Origin: Spirochaetaceae bacterium
GTDB lineage: Bacteria; Spirochaetota; Spirochaetia; SZUA-6; Bin103
Assembly (NCBI GenBank): GCA_028820215.1
Contig: JAPPKD010000105.1
Location: forward strand, 1-28,415
Reading direction: 5' to 3'
Length of the DNA stretch: 28,415 nucleotides
Shown here: positions 7,447-15,065 of the stretch, piece by piece
Layout: the number at the start of each line of letters is the position of its first letter
Position numbering within the stretch: the first letter of the stretch is position 1
Notes under the pieces: model-generated
Told to the model about the DNA's origin: nothing
The model's database searches: none
Seen by the model: the letters and a program-made list of their open reading frames with translations, nothing else
Translations under genes and position numbers: made by a program

Positions 7447-8199
7447 ATGGACCGTGACCTGACGGAGTTCCTCGCGGACTGGCAGTACGATGCTGACGAC
7501 CAGTACCGTGTGATCAAGGCGCGCGACGGGCGTCGCGTGCTGCAAGTGCGCCAACCGCTCGGCATCGAGCAGTACGAGATGGACGGCCGGCCGGACGGCC
7601 TGCGTCCGTTCGGCAAGGAGTCGGTGCTGACGGAGATACTCGATCGCCTCGATGCCTGGGACGGCGCCGGCGAAGGAGGTTTCCTGATCGACCATGACGA
7701 CTTCCTGCGGCTGCAGAACGAGGGAATCCTCTACTACTACCGCTACCTGATCCTGTTTCAGATGGGCGATTTCGAACGTACCATCAGCGACACAGGCCAC
7801 AACCTGCAGATCTGCGACCTCGTGGAACGGTACGTGGAGGAAGCGGACGATCAGAACGAGATTCTGCAGTACCGGCCCTACATGATTCGAATGAACGCCA
7901 TGGCGGGCGCCATGCTGAAACTTGGCGCCGAGAATCCGGGCGCCGCCCGCGAAACCCTGCAGCAGGCGATCGACGGCATCGGCGCGCTGGAGGAAGTCGA
8001 CACTCCGACCTACCACTACGAGAGGCTGCGGTCGCTTCAGTACCTCCGCACCGCCCTGAAGCAGATCAAGGTGCCTGCACAGACCGTGTTGGATCGGTTG
8101 AACAGCGCGTTGGATGAGGCGGTCGAGCAGGAAGCGTACGAGCGGGCGGCGGAGTTGCGGGACAGGATCCACGCCCTGCAGCAGCAGCGTCGGACGTAG
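7447..8199 (+). CDS. UvrB/UvrC-motif protein of unknown function
   Basis: The 250-residue cytoplasmic protein ends in a UVR motif (about 217-247; LDEAVEQEAYERAAELRDRI), the helical hairpin through which UvrB and UvrC bind each other. It has no nuclease or helicase domain. The body is helical and rich in acidic and tyrosine residues (EGILYYYRYLILFQMGDF and neighbours), with a TPR-like appearance. Similar stand-alone UVR proteins occur in spirochaetes, but their role is not established as far as I know. The frame extends upstream to 7354; the ATG at 7447 was chosen because it follows a promoter-like site and begins the coherent MDRDLTEFLADW segment. It heads an operon with the lolA-like gene 11 bases downstream. 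Confidence 0.75.
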   Translation: MDRDLTEFLADWQYDADDQYRVIKARDGRRVLQVRQPLGIEQYEMDGRPDGLRPFGKESVLTEILDRLDAWDGAGEGGFLIDHDDFLRLQNEGILYYYRYLILFQMGDFERTISDTGHNLQICDLVERYVEEADDQNEILQYRPYMIRMNAMAGAMLKLGAENPGAARETLQQAIDGIGALEEVDTPTYHYERLRSLQYLRTALKQIKVPAQTVLDRLNSALDEAVEQEAYERAAELRDRIHALQQQRRT

Positions 8200-8210
8200 C
8201 CCGCAGCGGC

Positions 8211-9050
8211 ATGCGCGACGCAGCGCGGCGCAGGAGTCCCGCCCGGGCGCCGGACCGCCCGCCGCCCGAACGGCGTTGGGCCTGGTGGTCGCGCGCCGCC
8301 ATCTTCCTGGTCTGGATGGCCGTGGCGGCGGATGTGGCGGCCGCCCAGGAACTGGTGACCGCCACGGTGTTCTTCGAGGACGTCGCCCGCAGATACGCGG
8401 CGATCCAGGACTATCAGGCGAACGTCGTGCTCGCCCGGCGCCGGATCGGGCGGGTCGGCGACGACGGCGCGCAAGCCGGCGCGGCGTGGTGCGGCTCCGA
8501 GCAACGGGAGGTGGAGCTTTCGCGCATGGAAGGAGCCCTCTCATTCAAGGACCCGGACCTGCTGCGCATCGACTTCACCGTACCGGCCGGCCAGGTGCTG
8601 GTGTCGGACGGAGCGATGCTGACGATCTACATGCCCGCGTTGGACTACGTCATCGAGCAGCGGCTCACCACAGGGACTCCGGCGGCCGCTTCGCTGTCGC
8701 CGAGCCTGGCGGCGTCCTTGCTCGGCCTCCGCTTCCTCCGCGCAAACTACGGGATCGCCTACGAGACGGGGCCGGACCCCGTGCGGCTGGGCGACGGATC
8801 CGGCCAGCAGGTGGTCAGGCTGCTGCTGGAACGCCGGGTCCCGGAGGAGGCATTCGAGACCATCGAGGTCGCGGTCGGCGACGACAGGCTGATACGATGC
8901 ATCGTCGGCGAGTATCGTTCCGGGGATCGGGTCGCCATCGAGTTCCGGGCGATGCGCACCGACCAGTCGATACCGGACGCACGGTTCCGGTACGAGCCGC
9001 CGCCGGACGCGAACGTCTATCGCGATCTGCTGCTCGGGGAAGGTGACTGA
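8211..9050 (+). CDS. LolA-like outer-membrane lipoprotein-sorting protein
   Basis: The 279-residue protein begins with an arginine-rich stretch, then a hydrophobic segment (about 27-44) ending in AAAQE, which reads as a signal peptide with cleavage near residue 45. The mature part resembles the LolA/COG2834 fold: an amphipathic first helix (DVARRYAAIQDYQANVVL), an IDFTVPAGQVLVSDGAMLTIYMP segment (shown in part) and a long beta-sheet ending in YEPPPDANVYRD. LolA carries lipoproteins across the periplasm. This protein is longer than classical LolA and shows an internal QEL... start, so sorting of lipoproteins is likely but not proven. It has 11 bases to the previous gene and 4 to the next. Confidence 0.75.
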   Translation: MRDAARRRSPARAPDRPPPERRWAWWSRAAIFLVWMAVAADVAAAQELVTATVFFEDVARRYAAIQDYQANVVLARRRIGRVGDDGAQAGAAWCGSEQREVELSRMEGALSFKDPDLLRIDFTVPAGQVLVSDGAMLTIYMPALDYVIEQRLTTGTPAAASLSPSLAASLLGLRFLRANYGIAYETGPDPVRLGDGSGQQVVRLLLERRVPEEAFETIEVAVGDDRLIRCIVGEYRSGDRVAIEFRAMRTDQSIPDARFRYEPPPDANVYRDLLLGEGD

Positions 9051-9054
9051 GCCC

Positions 9055-9816
9055 ATGACGGAGGACGGTCCGGCGCCCGCGGAGCACACGCCTCTTCTCG
9101 AAGCCCGTACGGCGCGAGGCATCTCGCTCGAGCAGGCAACACGCGACATCCACATCAGCAAGAATTTTCTGGAGGCACTGGAGGCCGAGGAATACTCCGA
9201 TTTTCCCGGTGATGCCTACGTCACCGGGTTCATCCGCAACTACGCCGGCTACCTGGAGCTGGATCCCGAGCCGCTGATCGAACGCTACCGGACGCAGCAG
9301 GCCGCCAGCTCGGCGGCCGCCGATGTCACACCGGGCCGCAGACGGTCGACGCTGGTGGCGGTGGTGGTGCTGGCGTTGCTGGTGTTCGCGGCCGGTGTGG
9401 CCGCATTGCTGCGCTGGGTGATTCCGCCGGCCGGCCTGGGCGGCCTGACCGCGGCCGAGCGCAGTGCGGAGCGACGGGCCGGTCTGACCGGCGATCCGTT
9501 CGTGATGACCGATGACGTGGCGATCCGGGTGCTGCCGGTCGGCACCGTGGTGCGGGTTCCGGTCGGAAACCGGCGCCACGACGTGCTGCTGGCCCGCTAC
9601 GAGAACGGCCTGATCATCGAGTACGGCGGGAACGAAGTACTGCTTGCGGTCGGTGGAGAGCGCCTTCTCGACCTGGACGGAGACTCCCGGACCGATCTGC
9701 GCGTGCTGCTCAATGATGTCGATCGAACCGTCGATCCGGTCCGGGTGCACCTCACCCTGCAGCTCGGCTCGGCCAGGGGTCAGGCGCTGGTGTCGATCCC
9801 GGGCGGGGGCGCCTGA
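9055..9816 (+). CDS. RodZ-like helix-turn-helix membrane protein
   Basis: The 253-residue protein has an N-terminal HTH_25 domain (about 13-80; LLEARTARGISLEQATRDIH, then SKNFLEALEAEEY and DAYVTGFIRNYAGYL), as in RodZ. One transmembrane helix follows at about 100-123, then a periplasmic domain of about 130 residues. RodZ links the MreB cytoskeleton to the cell-wall synthesis machinery and sets rod or helical shape. A GTG at 9043 would overlap the previous gene. The AAGGTGA ribosome site (9040-9046) is well placed for the ATG at 9055, so that start is preferred. The periplasmic domain is not one I recognise in detail. Confidence 0.8.
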   Translation: MTEDGPAPAEHTPLLEARTARGISLEQATRDIHISKNFLEALEAEEYSDFPGDAYVTGFIRNYAGYLELDPEPLIERYRTQQAASSAAADVTPGRRRSTLVAVVVLALLVFAAGVAALLRWVIPPAGLGGLTAAERSAERRAGLTGDPFVMTDDVAIRVLPVGTVVRVPVGNRRHDVLLARYENGLIIEYGGNEVLLAVGGERLLDLDGDSRTDLRVLLNDVDRTVDPVRVHLTLQLGSARGQALVSIPGGGA

Positions 9817-9832
9817 GCTGGCCGGCCGCACA

Positions 9833-12043
9833 TTGCCGGGTACCGGGACCAGGAGCGGGACGACGCTGATCGAACACCATCTGGAGGTCCTGAACGAGCC
9901 GCAGAGGCGCGCCGTCGAGCACTGGGGCTGCCCGCTGCTCATCCTGGCGGGTGCCGGATCGGGCAAGACGCGGGCGATCACCACCAAGATCGCCTATCTG
10001 GCCGAGCGGCGCAGCATCCCTCCGTGGTCGATGCTGGCGGTGACCTTCACCAACAAGGCCGCCCAGGAGATGCGCGATCGCGCAACGGCGATGCTGCCGG
10101 CGGCGGCCGAAGCGAACATCCGCACCTTTCACTCGTTCTGCAACTGGCTGCTGCGACGCTACGGATCCAGGGCCGGCATCGACCCGGGTTTTTCGATACT
10201 GGACAGCGCCGACGCCCTCTCGGTCCTGCGCGACGCCTCCGGCGGTGGATGGGCCGCGGACGAGCTCAAGGCGGCCGCCGATTTGATCGCGCGCGCCAAG
10301 GATCACGGACTGCGCCCGAGCGACGACCTGGACCCGCTCGGCGCGCCGGTGGACCTCCCGCTGAACGAGCTCTATGCCGCGTATCAGGAGCATCTGGAGC
10401 GCAGCAACGGGCTGGACTTCGGCGACCTGATCTTGCGCGCGATCGACCTGTTGTCGGACGAGGCCGGGGACGAGATCGCCGGGCGCTTCCGGGCGCTGCT
10501 CGTGGATGAGTATCAGGACGCGAATCGGGCTCAGTTCCAGCTCCTGCGCCTGCTGGCGCGTGGCGATGTCTACGTCTGTGCCGTCGGTGACGATGACCAG
10601 TCGATCTACGGGTTCAGGGGCGCCGACGTGCAGGCGTTCCTGTCGTTCCCGGACCACTTCGCGGGGGCCGAGATCATCCGCCTGGAGCAGAACTACCGGT
10701 CCACCCCGCAGATACTGCAGGTCGCGGACTGCGTGGTGGCCGGCAATCGGGACCGCCTGGGCAAGAGACTGTGGACGGAGAACGGGAGCGGGCCGGCACC
10801 GCAACTGCACGAGCTGCCGGATCAGGAGGCGGAGGTCCGGCTGTGCTGCGAGCTGGTGGACCGGGACCCCGATCTGGAGACCGCGATCCTGTACCGGATG
10901 AATTTCCAGTCGCAGCCGTTCGAGACCGCCTTCAGGCGGCTGCGCATCCCCTACCGGCTGGTCGGGTCCATCGGCTTCTTCGAGCGCCAGGAGGTGAAGG
11001 ATGCGCTCGCGTATCTGATCCTGACGGTCAACCCGGCCGACACCGTCGCGTTCAGGCGCGCGGTCGCGACGCCGCGGCGCTCGGTGGGTCCCAAGACGGT
11101 GCAGCGCATCCTTGCGGTGGAGGCGGATGCCTCCGCACGTCCCCAGGTCGAGACCCTGTTCGACGTCGGACCGCCTGCCGTGACCGTCGTCGACCGGGCA
11201 CGGGCCGTGCACGGTACCTTGCCGCGCCGGGCGCGTGCCGGGATCGGGGCCTTTCTCGAACTGCACCGGGAGCTGTGCGCGATGGCCGACCATGAGCCGG
11301 TGGCGTCGCTGGTGGCTGCCGCCTTGGAGCGCTCCGGCCTTGCCGAGCACTACGCCCGGCTGGACGCGGTGTCCGGCGGCAGCCGCCTGCGTAACCTGGA
11401 GCAGCTCGCGGCCAGCGCCGAGCCGTTCGGGTCCGGCCCCGGGGAGCTGCGGCGCTTTCTGGAAGCGGCCGGGCTGCACGACTCAGGCGGCGAAAGCGAC
11501 CAGGAGCCCCGCGGGGCGATCCGTCCCGTCACGCTGATCACCATGCACAACACGAAGGGGCTGGAGTTCGAGCGGGTCGTGATCACCGGGCTGGAGGAGG
11601 GGGTGTTTCCGCTGCTGCCGGGCGACCGCGCAGCCGATCCCGGTCAGCCCGACCCCGGTCAGCCCGACTCCGGTCGGGCCGAGCGCGACCTGGAGGAGGA
11701 ACGCCGCCTGTTCTATGTCGGCGTCACGCGGTCCCGGCGCCATCTGCATCTCAGCACCTGCGCCCGCCGTACCGTGTTCGGGCAGCGGCGAGATCAGCAG
11801 ATGAGCCGCTTCCTGTCGGAAATCCCCGACCGGCTGCTGGCCCGTGATGGTGCGAATCGCGGGCAGGGGGAGGCCGAGGACTTCCCGGCCGGAGCAGAGG
11901 TCTATCACGAGGACTACGGGAGCGGGGTCGTCACCCGTCGCTGGAGCAGCGCCGGCACGTGGTTCGTGACCGTGCGGTTCGCCACCGAGCACGAGGCGTC
12001 GTTCGCGGTGCGCTACTCGGCCCTGGAACGGATCCGATCGTGA
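9833..12043 (+). CDS. UvrD/PcrA-type superfamily 1 DNA helicase
   Basis: This is an ATP-dependent 3'-5' helicase of repair and replication-fork clearance. From a TTG start it has 736 residues. Motif I is GAGSGKT (40-46) and motif Ia contains TFTNKAAQEM. Motif II VDEYQD is near 225, motif III DDDQSIYGFRGA near 253 and NYRST follows. TMHNTKGLEFERVV is near 570, and motif VI YVGVTRSRR is near 627. A C-terminal Tudor-like segment (YHEDYGSGVV...VRF) is as in PcrA. No ATG or GTG lies in frame close to the conserved N-terminus; TTG at 9833, 16 bases after the rodZ-like stop, is the best candidate, with CTG at 9866 after AGGAG an alternative. A proline-rich linker made of a 15-base repeat lies before motif VI. 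Confidence 0.93.
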   Translation: MPGTGTRSGTTLIEHHLEVLNEPQRRAVEHWGCPLLILAGAGSGKTRAITTKIAYLAERRSIPPWSMLAVTFTNKAAQEMRDRATAMLPAAAEANIRTFHSFCNWLLRRYGSRAGIDPGFSILDSADALSVLRDASGGGWAADELKAAADLIARAKDHGLRPSDDLDPLGAPVDLPLNELYAAYQEHLERSNGLDFGDLILRAIDLLSDEAGDEIAGRFRALLVDEYQDANRAQFQLLRLLARGDVYVCAVGDDDQSIYGFRGADVQAFLSFPDHFAGAEIIRLEQNYRSTPQILQVADCVVAGNRDRLGKRLWTENGSGPAPQLHELPDQEAEVRLCCELVDRDPDLETAILYRMNFQSQPFETAFRRLRIPYRLVGSIGFFERQEVKDALAYLILTVNPADTVAFRRAVATPRRSVGPKTVQRILAVEADASARPQVETLFDVGPPAVTVVDRARAVHGTLPRRARAGIGAFLELHRELCAMADHEPVASLVAAALERSGLAEHYARLDAVSGGSRLRNLEQLAASAEPFGSGPGELRRFLEAAGLHDSGGESDQEPRGAIRPVTLITMHNTKGLEFERVVITGLEEGVFPLLPGDRAADPGQPDPGQPDSGRAERDLEEERRLFYVGVTRSRRHLHLSTCARRTVFGQRRDQQMSRFLSEIPDRLLARDGANRGQGEAEDFPAGAEVYHEDYGSGVVTRRWSSAGTWFVTVRFATEHEASFAVRYSALERIRS
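11639..11680 (+). repeat. In-frame 15-base tandem repeat inside the helicase gene
   Basis: CCCGGTCAGCCCGAC occurs exactly twice in tandem (11639-11653 and 11654-11668), followed by a degenerate third copy. It encodes a DPGQP repeat in the linker before motif VI. Confidence 0.85.
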
Positions 12044-12888
12044 CCGCGCCCGACCCTGCCGCCCGCTCGCGGCTGGGGCGGCTGGAACCGATCCGCCGGG
12101 CGCGTGGCTATCGCCTGTACGATCATCGTGGCCGGCGCTTCCTGGACCTGTGGCAAGACGGTGGCCGCGCTCTCCTGGGACACCGTCCGGATCGCGCGCT
12201 GGCGCGGATCAAGGGCGCCCTGTCCCAGGGGGTGAACGGCGGTCTGCCTTCGGTGTACGAGCGCCGGCTGTGCAATCGCCTCCGGCACCTCATCCCCGGC
12301 TTCGAGCCGGTTCTGACCGGCGGCGACGCCGAGGTGCGCGCCGTCCTCGATCACCTCGGCGTCGGGGCAGGGGACCTGCACGACCCCGCGATCGACGAGA
12401 GGCCGGCGGAAGCGTGTCTGGCAGGCATCTGGCGGCCTATAGCCGGGCCGACGCCACCTCCCCCACGATGGCGGTCCGTGGTACCCGTCCTGCCGTCCAC
12501 GATCGGGGAGGCGCCGGCGCCGCTCTGCCTGCCGGCGGGGACGGCGGCCGAGGAGCTGGAGGCACTGATCGCGGCGGCGCCGCAGCCGGCGCCGCTTCTG
12601 GTAGCCGGCCTGGCCGGACTGGAACGGCTGCCGCGGTACGGCGGTGCCGCTTGGGCGCAGCGTGCGTGGCCGGATGCGCACGGATGCGCCGGCTGGGAGC
12701 GGCGGGGGCCGTACCTGGCGGCGCGGTGCGACGCGGCCGCCTATGACGCGGTGTTCGACCGGTTCCTGCGTGCGGGGATCCTGCTCTCCCCGTTCCACCC
12801 GGGACCGAGCATCCTGCCGGACGACGTCTCGGCCGGCGAGGCGGCGGCGCTGATGCGGTTGTTCGCCGACAGTCCGACAGACTCCTGA
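12040..12888 (+). CDS. Degenerate class III aminotransferase-like protein
   Basis: The GTG start overlaps the helicase stop (GTGA), showing tight coupling. The 282-residue product keeps the N-terminal class III aminotransferase signature (GYRLYDHRGRRFLDLWQDGG, 23-42, then ALLGHRPDRALARI) and a C-terminal one (RAGILLSPFHPGPSILPDD, 244-262). The middle is shortened; family members are about 420-450 residues. The only lysine in the whole protein is Lys58, near the N-terminus, so the usual PLP-binding lysine of the central domain is missing. It is therefore unlikely to be an active transaminase and may be a binding or structural derivative. It ends beside an 11-base tandem duplication. No function is assigned. 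Confidence 0.7.
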   Translation: MTAPDPAARSRLGRLEPIRRARGYRLYDHRGRRFLDLWQDGGRALLGHRPDRALARIKGALSQGVNGGLPSVYERRLCNRLRHLIPGFEPVLTGGDAEVRAVLDHLGVGAGDLHDPAIDERPAEACLAGIWRPIAGPTPPPPRWRSVVPVLPSTIGEAPAPLCLPAGTAAEELEALIAAAPQPAPLLVAGLAGLERLPRYGGAAWAQRAWPDAHGCAGWERRGPYLAARCDAAAYDAVFDRFLRAGILLSPFHPGPSILPDDVSAGEAAALMRLFADSPTDS

Positions 12889-12897
12889 CAGACTCCT
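12876..12897 (+). repeat. 11-base tandem duplication at the gene end
   Basis: GACAGACTCCT occurs twice head to tail (12876-12886 and 12887-12897). The repeat supplies the stop of the aminotransferase-like gene and reaches into the stop codon of the convergent Bax-inhibitor gene. Confidence 0.8.
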
Positions 12898-13591
12898 ATC
12901 GCCGTCCGAGCCGCAGGAGGAACAGGAACAGGTTGAGCATGTCCAGGTAGAGCTTGAGCGCGCCGAGCACCGAAAGGCGGACGAATGTGGTCTCGTCCAT
13001 GGATCCGGCCTCGGCCTGCCAGCGCTTGATCACCTGGGTGTCGTATGCCGTCAGGCCCAGAAACAGCGCTACCCCGCCGATCGAGATCAGGAGATCGAGC
13101 ATGCCGCTGCCGACCAGGAGGTTGACGACGATGGCGATCATCAGGCCCAACAGGCCCATGCTCAGGAAGCTGCCGATGGACGTCAGGTCACGCTTGGTCA
13201 CGTGGCCGTACACGCTCATCCCCGCGAACATCCCCGCCGCGATGAAGAACGCCTGAGCGATTTCCTGAGTGGTGTAGACGGCGGCGATCACCGACAGCGT
13301 GACGCCGTTGAGCGCCGCGAAGGCGATGAACCCGCCGGAGGCGGCGCCGACGCCCATGGTCATGATCCGGGCGCTCAGGAACCAGACCAGCGCCAGCTCG
13401 CCGATGATGAGCCCGAAGTACAGCATCGGGGTCCCCAGGATCGCTCTGAACAGCATGTCCTGGCTGACCACGAACCAGGCGACGGCGCCGCTCAGGACCA
13501 GTCCGCCGGTCATCCACAGGTAGACGTTGCTCAGCAGTCCGGTCTGGGCAGCGGCGTCGACACGGCCGTGTAATGCGCTTCGCTCGGACAT
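12896..13591 (-). CDS. Bax inhibitor-1 family (YbhL/YccA-like) membrane protein
   Basis: The 231-residue protein has seven predicted transmembrane helices separated by short loops, the usual size and topology of the BI-1/TMBIM family. Family hallmarks include a YLWMTGGLVLSGAVAW first helix, the YTTQEIAQAFFIAAGMFAG region, the GHVTKRDLTSIGSFL loop and a LTAYDTQVIK segment in the last third. The C-terminal part is LGALKLYLDMLNLFLFLLRL. Bacterial members such as YccA are linked to FtsH regulation, and YetJ to pH-sensitive calcium leak; which applies here is unknown. The HflKC pair lies 8 kb away. The ATG at 13591 follows AGGGAGGAG; an upstream extension in the same frame lacks a good ribosome site. 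Confidence 0.93.
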   Translation of the reverse strand: MSERSALHGRVDAAAQTGLLSNVYLWMTGGLVLSGAVAWFVVSQDMLFRAILGTPMLYFGLIIGELALVWFLSARIMTMGVGAASGGFIAFAALNGVTLSVIAAVYTTQEIAQAFFIAAGMFAGMSVYGHVTKRDLTSIGSFLSMGLLGLMIAIVVNLLVGSGMLDLLISIGGVALFLGLTAYDTQVIKRWQAEAGSMDETTFVRLSVLGALKLYLDMLNLFLFLLRLGRR

Positions 13592-13756
13592 GGCTCCTCC
13601 CTGGCCCGGCGAAGCCCGCCGGGGCGTCCTCTTGCTTCGGCAATCAATGTCCTGCCGTTTACACCAGACGGTCAAGATTGGGCCGGTCAAGAGTGCCGCG
13701 GCTCCCGCCCCTCCGGCCACGGCGCGGGGTGGAGGTGGCGAGGCGGGACGGCGCAG

Positions 13757-13785
13757 TTGCTTGACGCGCCGGGAGACGCTACCCT
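13757..13785 (+). promoter_or_regulatory. Possible promoter of the membrane protein-rplM-rpsI unit
   Basis: TTGCTT (13757-13762) and TACCCT (13780-13785) are 17 bases apart. The predicted start is near 13792, about 22 bases before the first ATG. A second TTGACG overlaps at 13761, but no good -10 box is correctly spaced from it. Confidence 0.45.
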
Positions 13786-13813
13786 TAGGGGACTCTCAGC
13801 GCACGAGGCGACG

Positions 13814-14089
13814 ATGATTGCTCTATTGGTGGGCTTGGTGCTCCTGTTGTTCGCGGTCTACTCGGTACTGCCGGTGCCGTGGTCCATGCGGTGGTGGCCG
13901 GACGTCATGGACTTCCTGAAAGGAGGCATCCCGGTGGCAGCCCTGCTCATCGGCCTGATCGCGCTGTTTGTCGGATTCGCGGATATCAAGGACAAGATGG
14001 AAGCCAAGAAGGAAGAACGCGAGGCGAAGGAGGCCGAAGCGGCCGAGGCCCGCGCCTCTGGCTCCGGCCCTGCTGGCTCGTCGACGTAG
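13814..14089 (+). CDS. Small two-helix membrane protein
   Basis: The 91-residue protein has two hydrophobic helices (about 2-18 and 37-55) joined by a tryptophan-rich segment (VPWSMRWWPD). A charged Lys/Glu/Ala tail (58-81; KMEAKKEEREAKEAEAAEAR) follows and probably forms a cytoplasmic coiled coil, then a Ser/Gly end. I do not recognise a named family. The ATG at 13814 follows GAGG and a promoter-like site; a longer frame from 13757 would start inside that promoter. It lies 20 bases upstream of rplM and is probably co-transcribed with the ribosomal protein genes, which suggests high expression but not a function. Confidence 0.7.
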   Translation: MIALLVGLVLLLFAVYSVLPVPWSMRWWPDVMDFLKGGIPVAALLIGLIALFVGFADIKDKMEAKKEEREAKEAEAAEARASGSGPAGSST

Positions 14090-14109
14090 GGAGGCGGCAA
14101 CGTAGAGCG

Positions 14110-14577
14110 ATGAAAACGGTATTCGTGCGTGCTCGCGACGTCGAGCGACGATGGTACATCGCGGATGCGGACGGCGCTCCGCTCGGCCGGCTGGCGGCAC
14201 GGGTGGCCAGCGTGCTGCGCGGCAAGCACCGACCCTACTTCGCACCTCACCAGGACCTGGGCGATCGCGTGGTCGTCATCAACGCGGCCAGGGTGGCCGT
14301 ATCCGGGAACAAGCGCAGCGACAAGCGGTACTACCGCCATTCGGGCTACCCCGGGGCGTTGCGCAGCGAGACGTTCGAACACGCCATTGCCCGCAAGCCG
14401 GTGTTTCCGGTGGAGCAGGCCATACGCGGCATGCTCCCCAAGGGCCGCCTGGGTCGGGAGTTGTTCCGCAACCTGCGCGTGTACGCCGGCTCCGAGCATC
14501 CCCACCAGGGCCAGAGCCCTCAACCCATCGACCTTCGATCATTCGAACGGCAATCATCCGAACGGGATCAAAGCTGA
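14110..14577 (+). CDS. rplM: 50S ribosomal protein L13
   Basis: L13 is an early-assembling protein of the large ribosomal subunit. The 155-residue protein shows the family pattern: RRWYIADADGAPLGRLAARVA (shown in part) near residues 13-32, GDRVVVINAARVAVSGNK, YYRHSGYPGALRSET and the GMLPKGRLGRELFRNLRVYAG region. It has a tail beyond the usual end, about 12 residues (from SFERQ), encoded partly by a 15-base imperfect repeat. The next gene overlaps its stop by one base (TGATG), as expected for rplM-rpsI coupling. Confidence 0.97.
   Translation: MKTVFVRARDVERRWYIADADGAPLGRLAARVASVLRGKHRPYFAPHQDLGDRVVVINAARVAVSGNKRSDKRYYRHSGYPGALRSETFEHAIARKPVFPVEQAIRGMLPKGRLGRELFRNLRVYAGSEHPHQGQSPQPIDLRSFERQSSERDQS
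14538..14567 (+). repeat. Imperfect 15-base tandem repeat in the L13 tail
   Basis: ATCATTCGAACGGCA (14538-14552) is followed directly by ATCATCCGAACGGGA (14553-14567), with 13 of 15 bases identical. It encodes the SFERQ/SSERD stretch just before the L13 stop. Confidence 0.75.
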
Positions 14578-15026
14578 TGACAGAAACGGACGGCATCAAT
14601 CTCGCCCTGGGCACGGGGCGCCGCAAGACCGCGGTCGCCCGCGTCTTCCTGCGCCAGCCGGTGGCCGGCGCCGACGCCGGAGAGACCGATCTGCAGCGCG
14701 CCGCGGCCGGACAGATCAAGGTCAACGGCAAGTCGCTGGACGACTACTTCAACTCGGAGGAACTGGTACGGCGCGTGACCTCTCCGCTGGACGTCACCGA
14801 CAACCTGGGCAAGCTCAGCGTGCTCATCAACGTGTCGGGCGGCGGGCCGGCGGGTCAGGCGGACGCCAGCCGCCACGGCCTGGCGCGCGCCCTGGATGCC
14901 TATGACGGCAGCAACCACGAGAGCCTGCGCGCCAACGGCTTCCTTACGCGCGACCGACGCATGGTGGAGCGCAAGAAGTACGGCCGTCCGAAGGCGCGCA
15001 AGCGCTTCCAGTTCTCGAAGCGGTAG
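14577..15026 (+). CDS. rpsI: 30S ribosomal protein S9
   Basis: S9 is a small-subunit protein whose C-terminal tail reaches the P-site tRNA. The 149-residue protein has GTGRRKTAVARVFLR (12-26), VNGKSLDDYF, SGGGPAGQADASRHGLARAL and the basic end KYGRPKARKRFQFSKR, which finishes in the essential Lys-Arg. Between FLR and GQIKVNG there is an insertion of about 15 residues (27-44, QPVAGADAGETDLQ...) that is absent from the common form, where a short PGSG-type loop is found. The ATG overlaps the rplM stop by one base. Confidence 0.97.
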   Translation: MTETDGINLALGTGRRKTAVARVFLRQPVAGADAGETDLQRAAAGQIKVNGKSLDDYFNSEELVRRVTSPLDVTDNLGKLSVLINVSGGGPAGQADASRHGLARALDAYDGSNHESLRANGFLTRDRRMVERKKYGRPKARKRFQFSKR

Positions 15027-15065
15027 GCAGCCCGGGGCGGTAGCCGCGGCCTCCGTGAGCGTGGC

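Noticed and set aside
9043..9054. GTG start for the RodZ-like gene overlapping the lolA-like stop
   Set aside because: The AAGGTGA ribosome site overlaps this GTG but is correctly spaced for the ATG at 9055.
13761..13790. TTGACG with TTAGGG as a promoter for the rplM operon
   Set aside because: The -10 match is poor; TTGCTT-17-TACCCT in the same place fits the TAnnnT pattern seen elsewhere in the window better.
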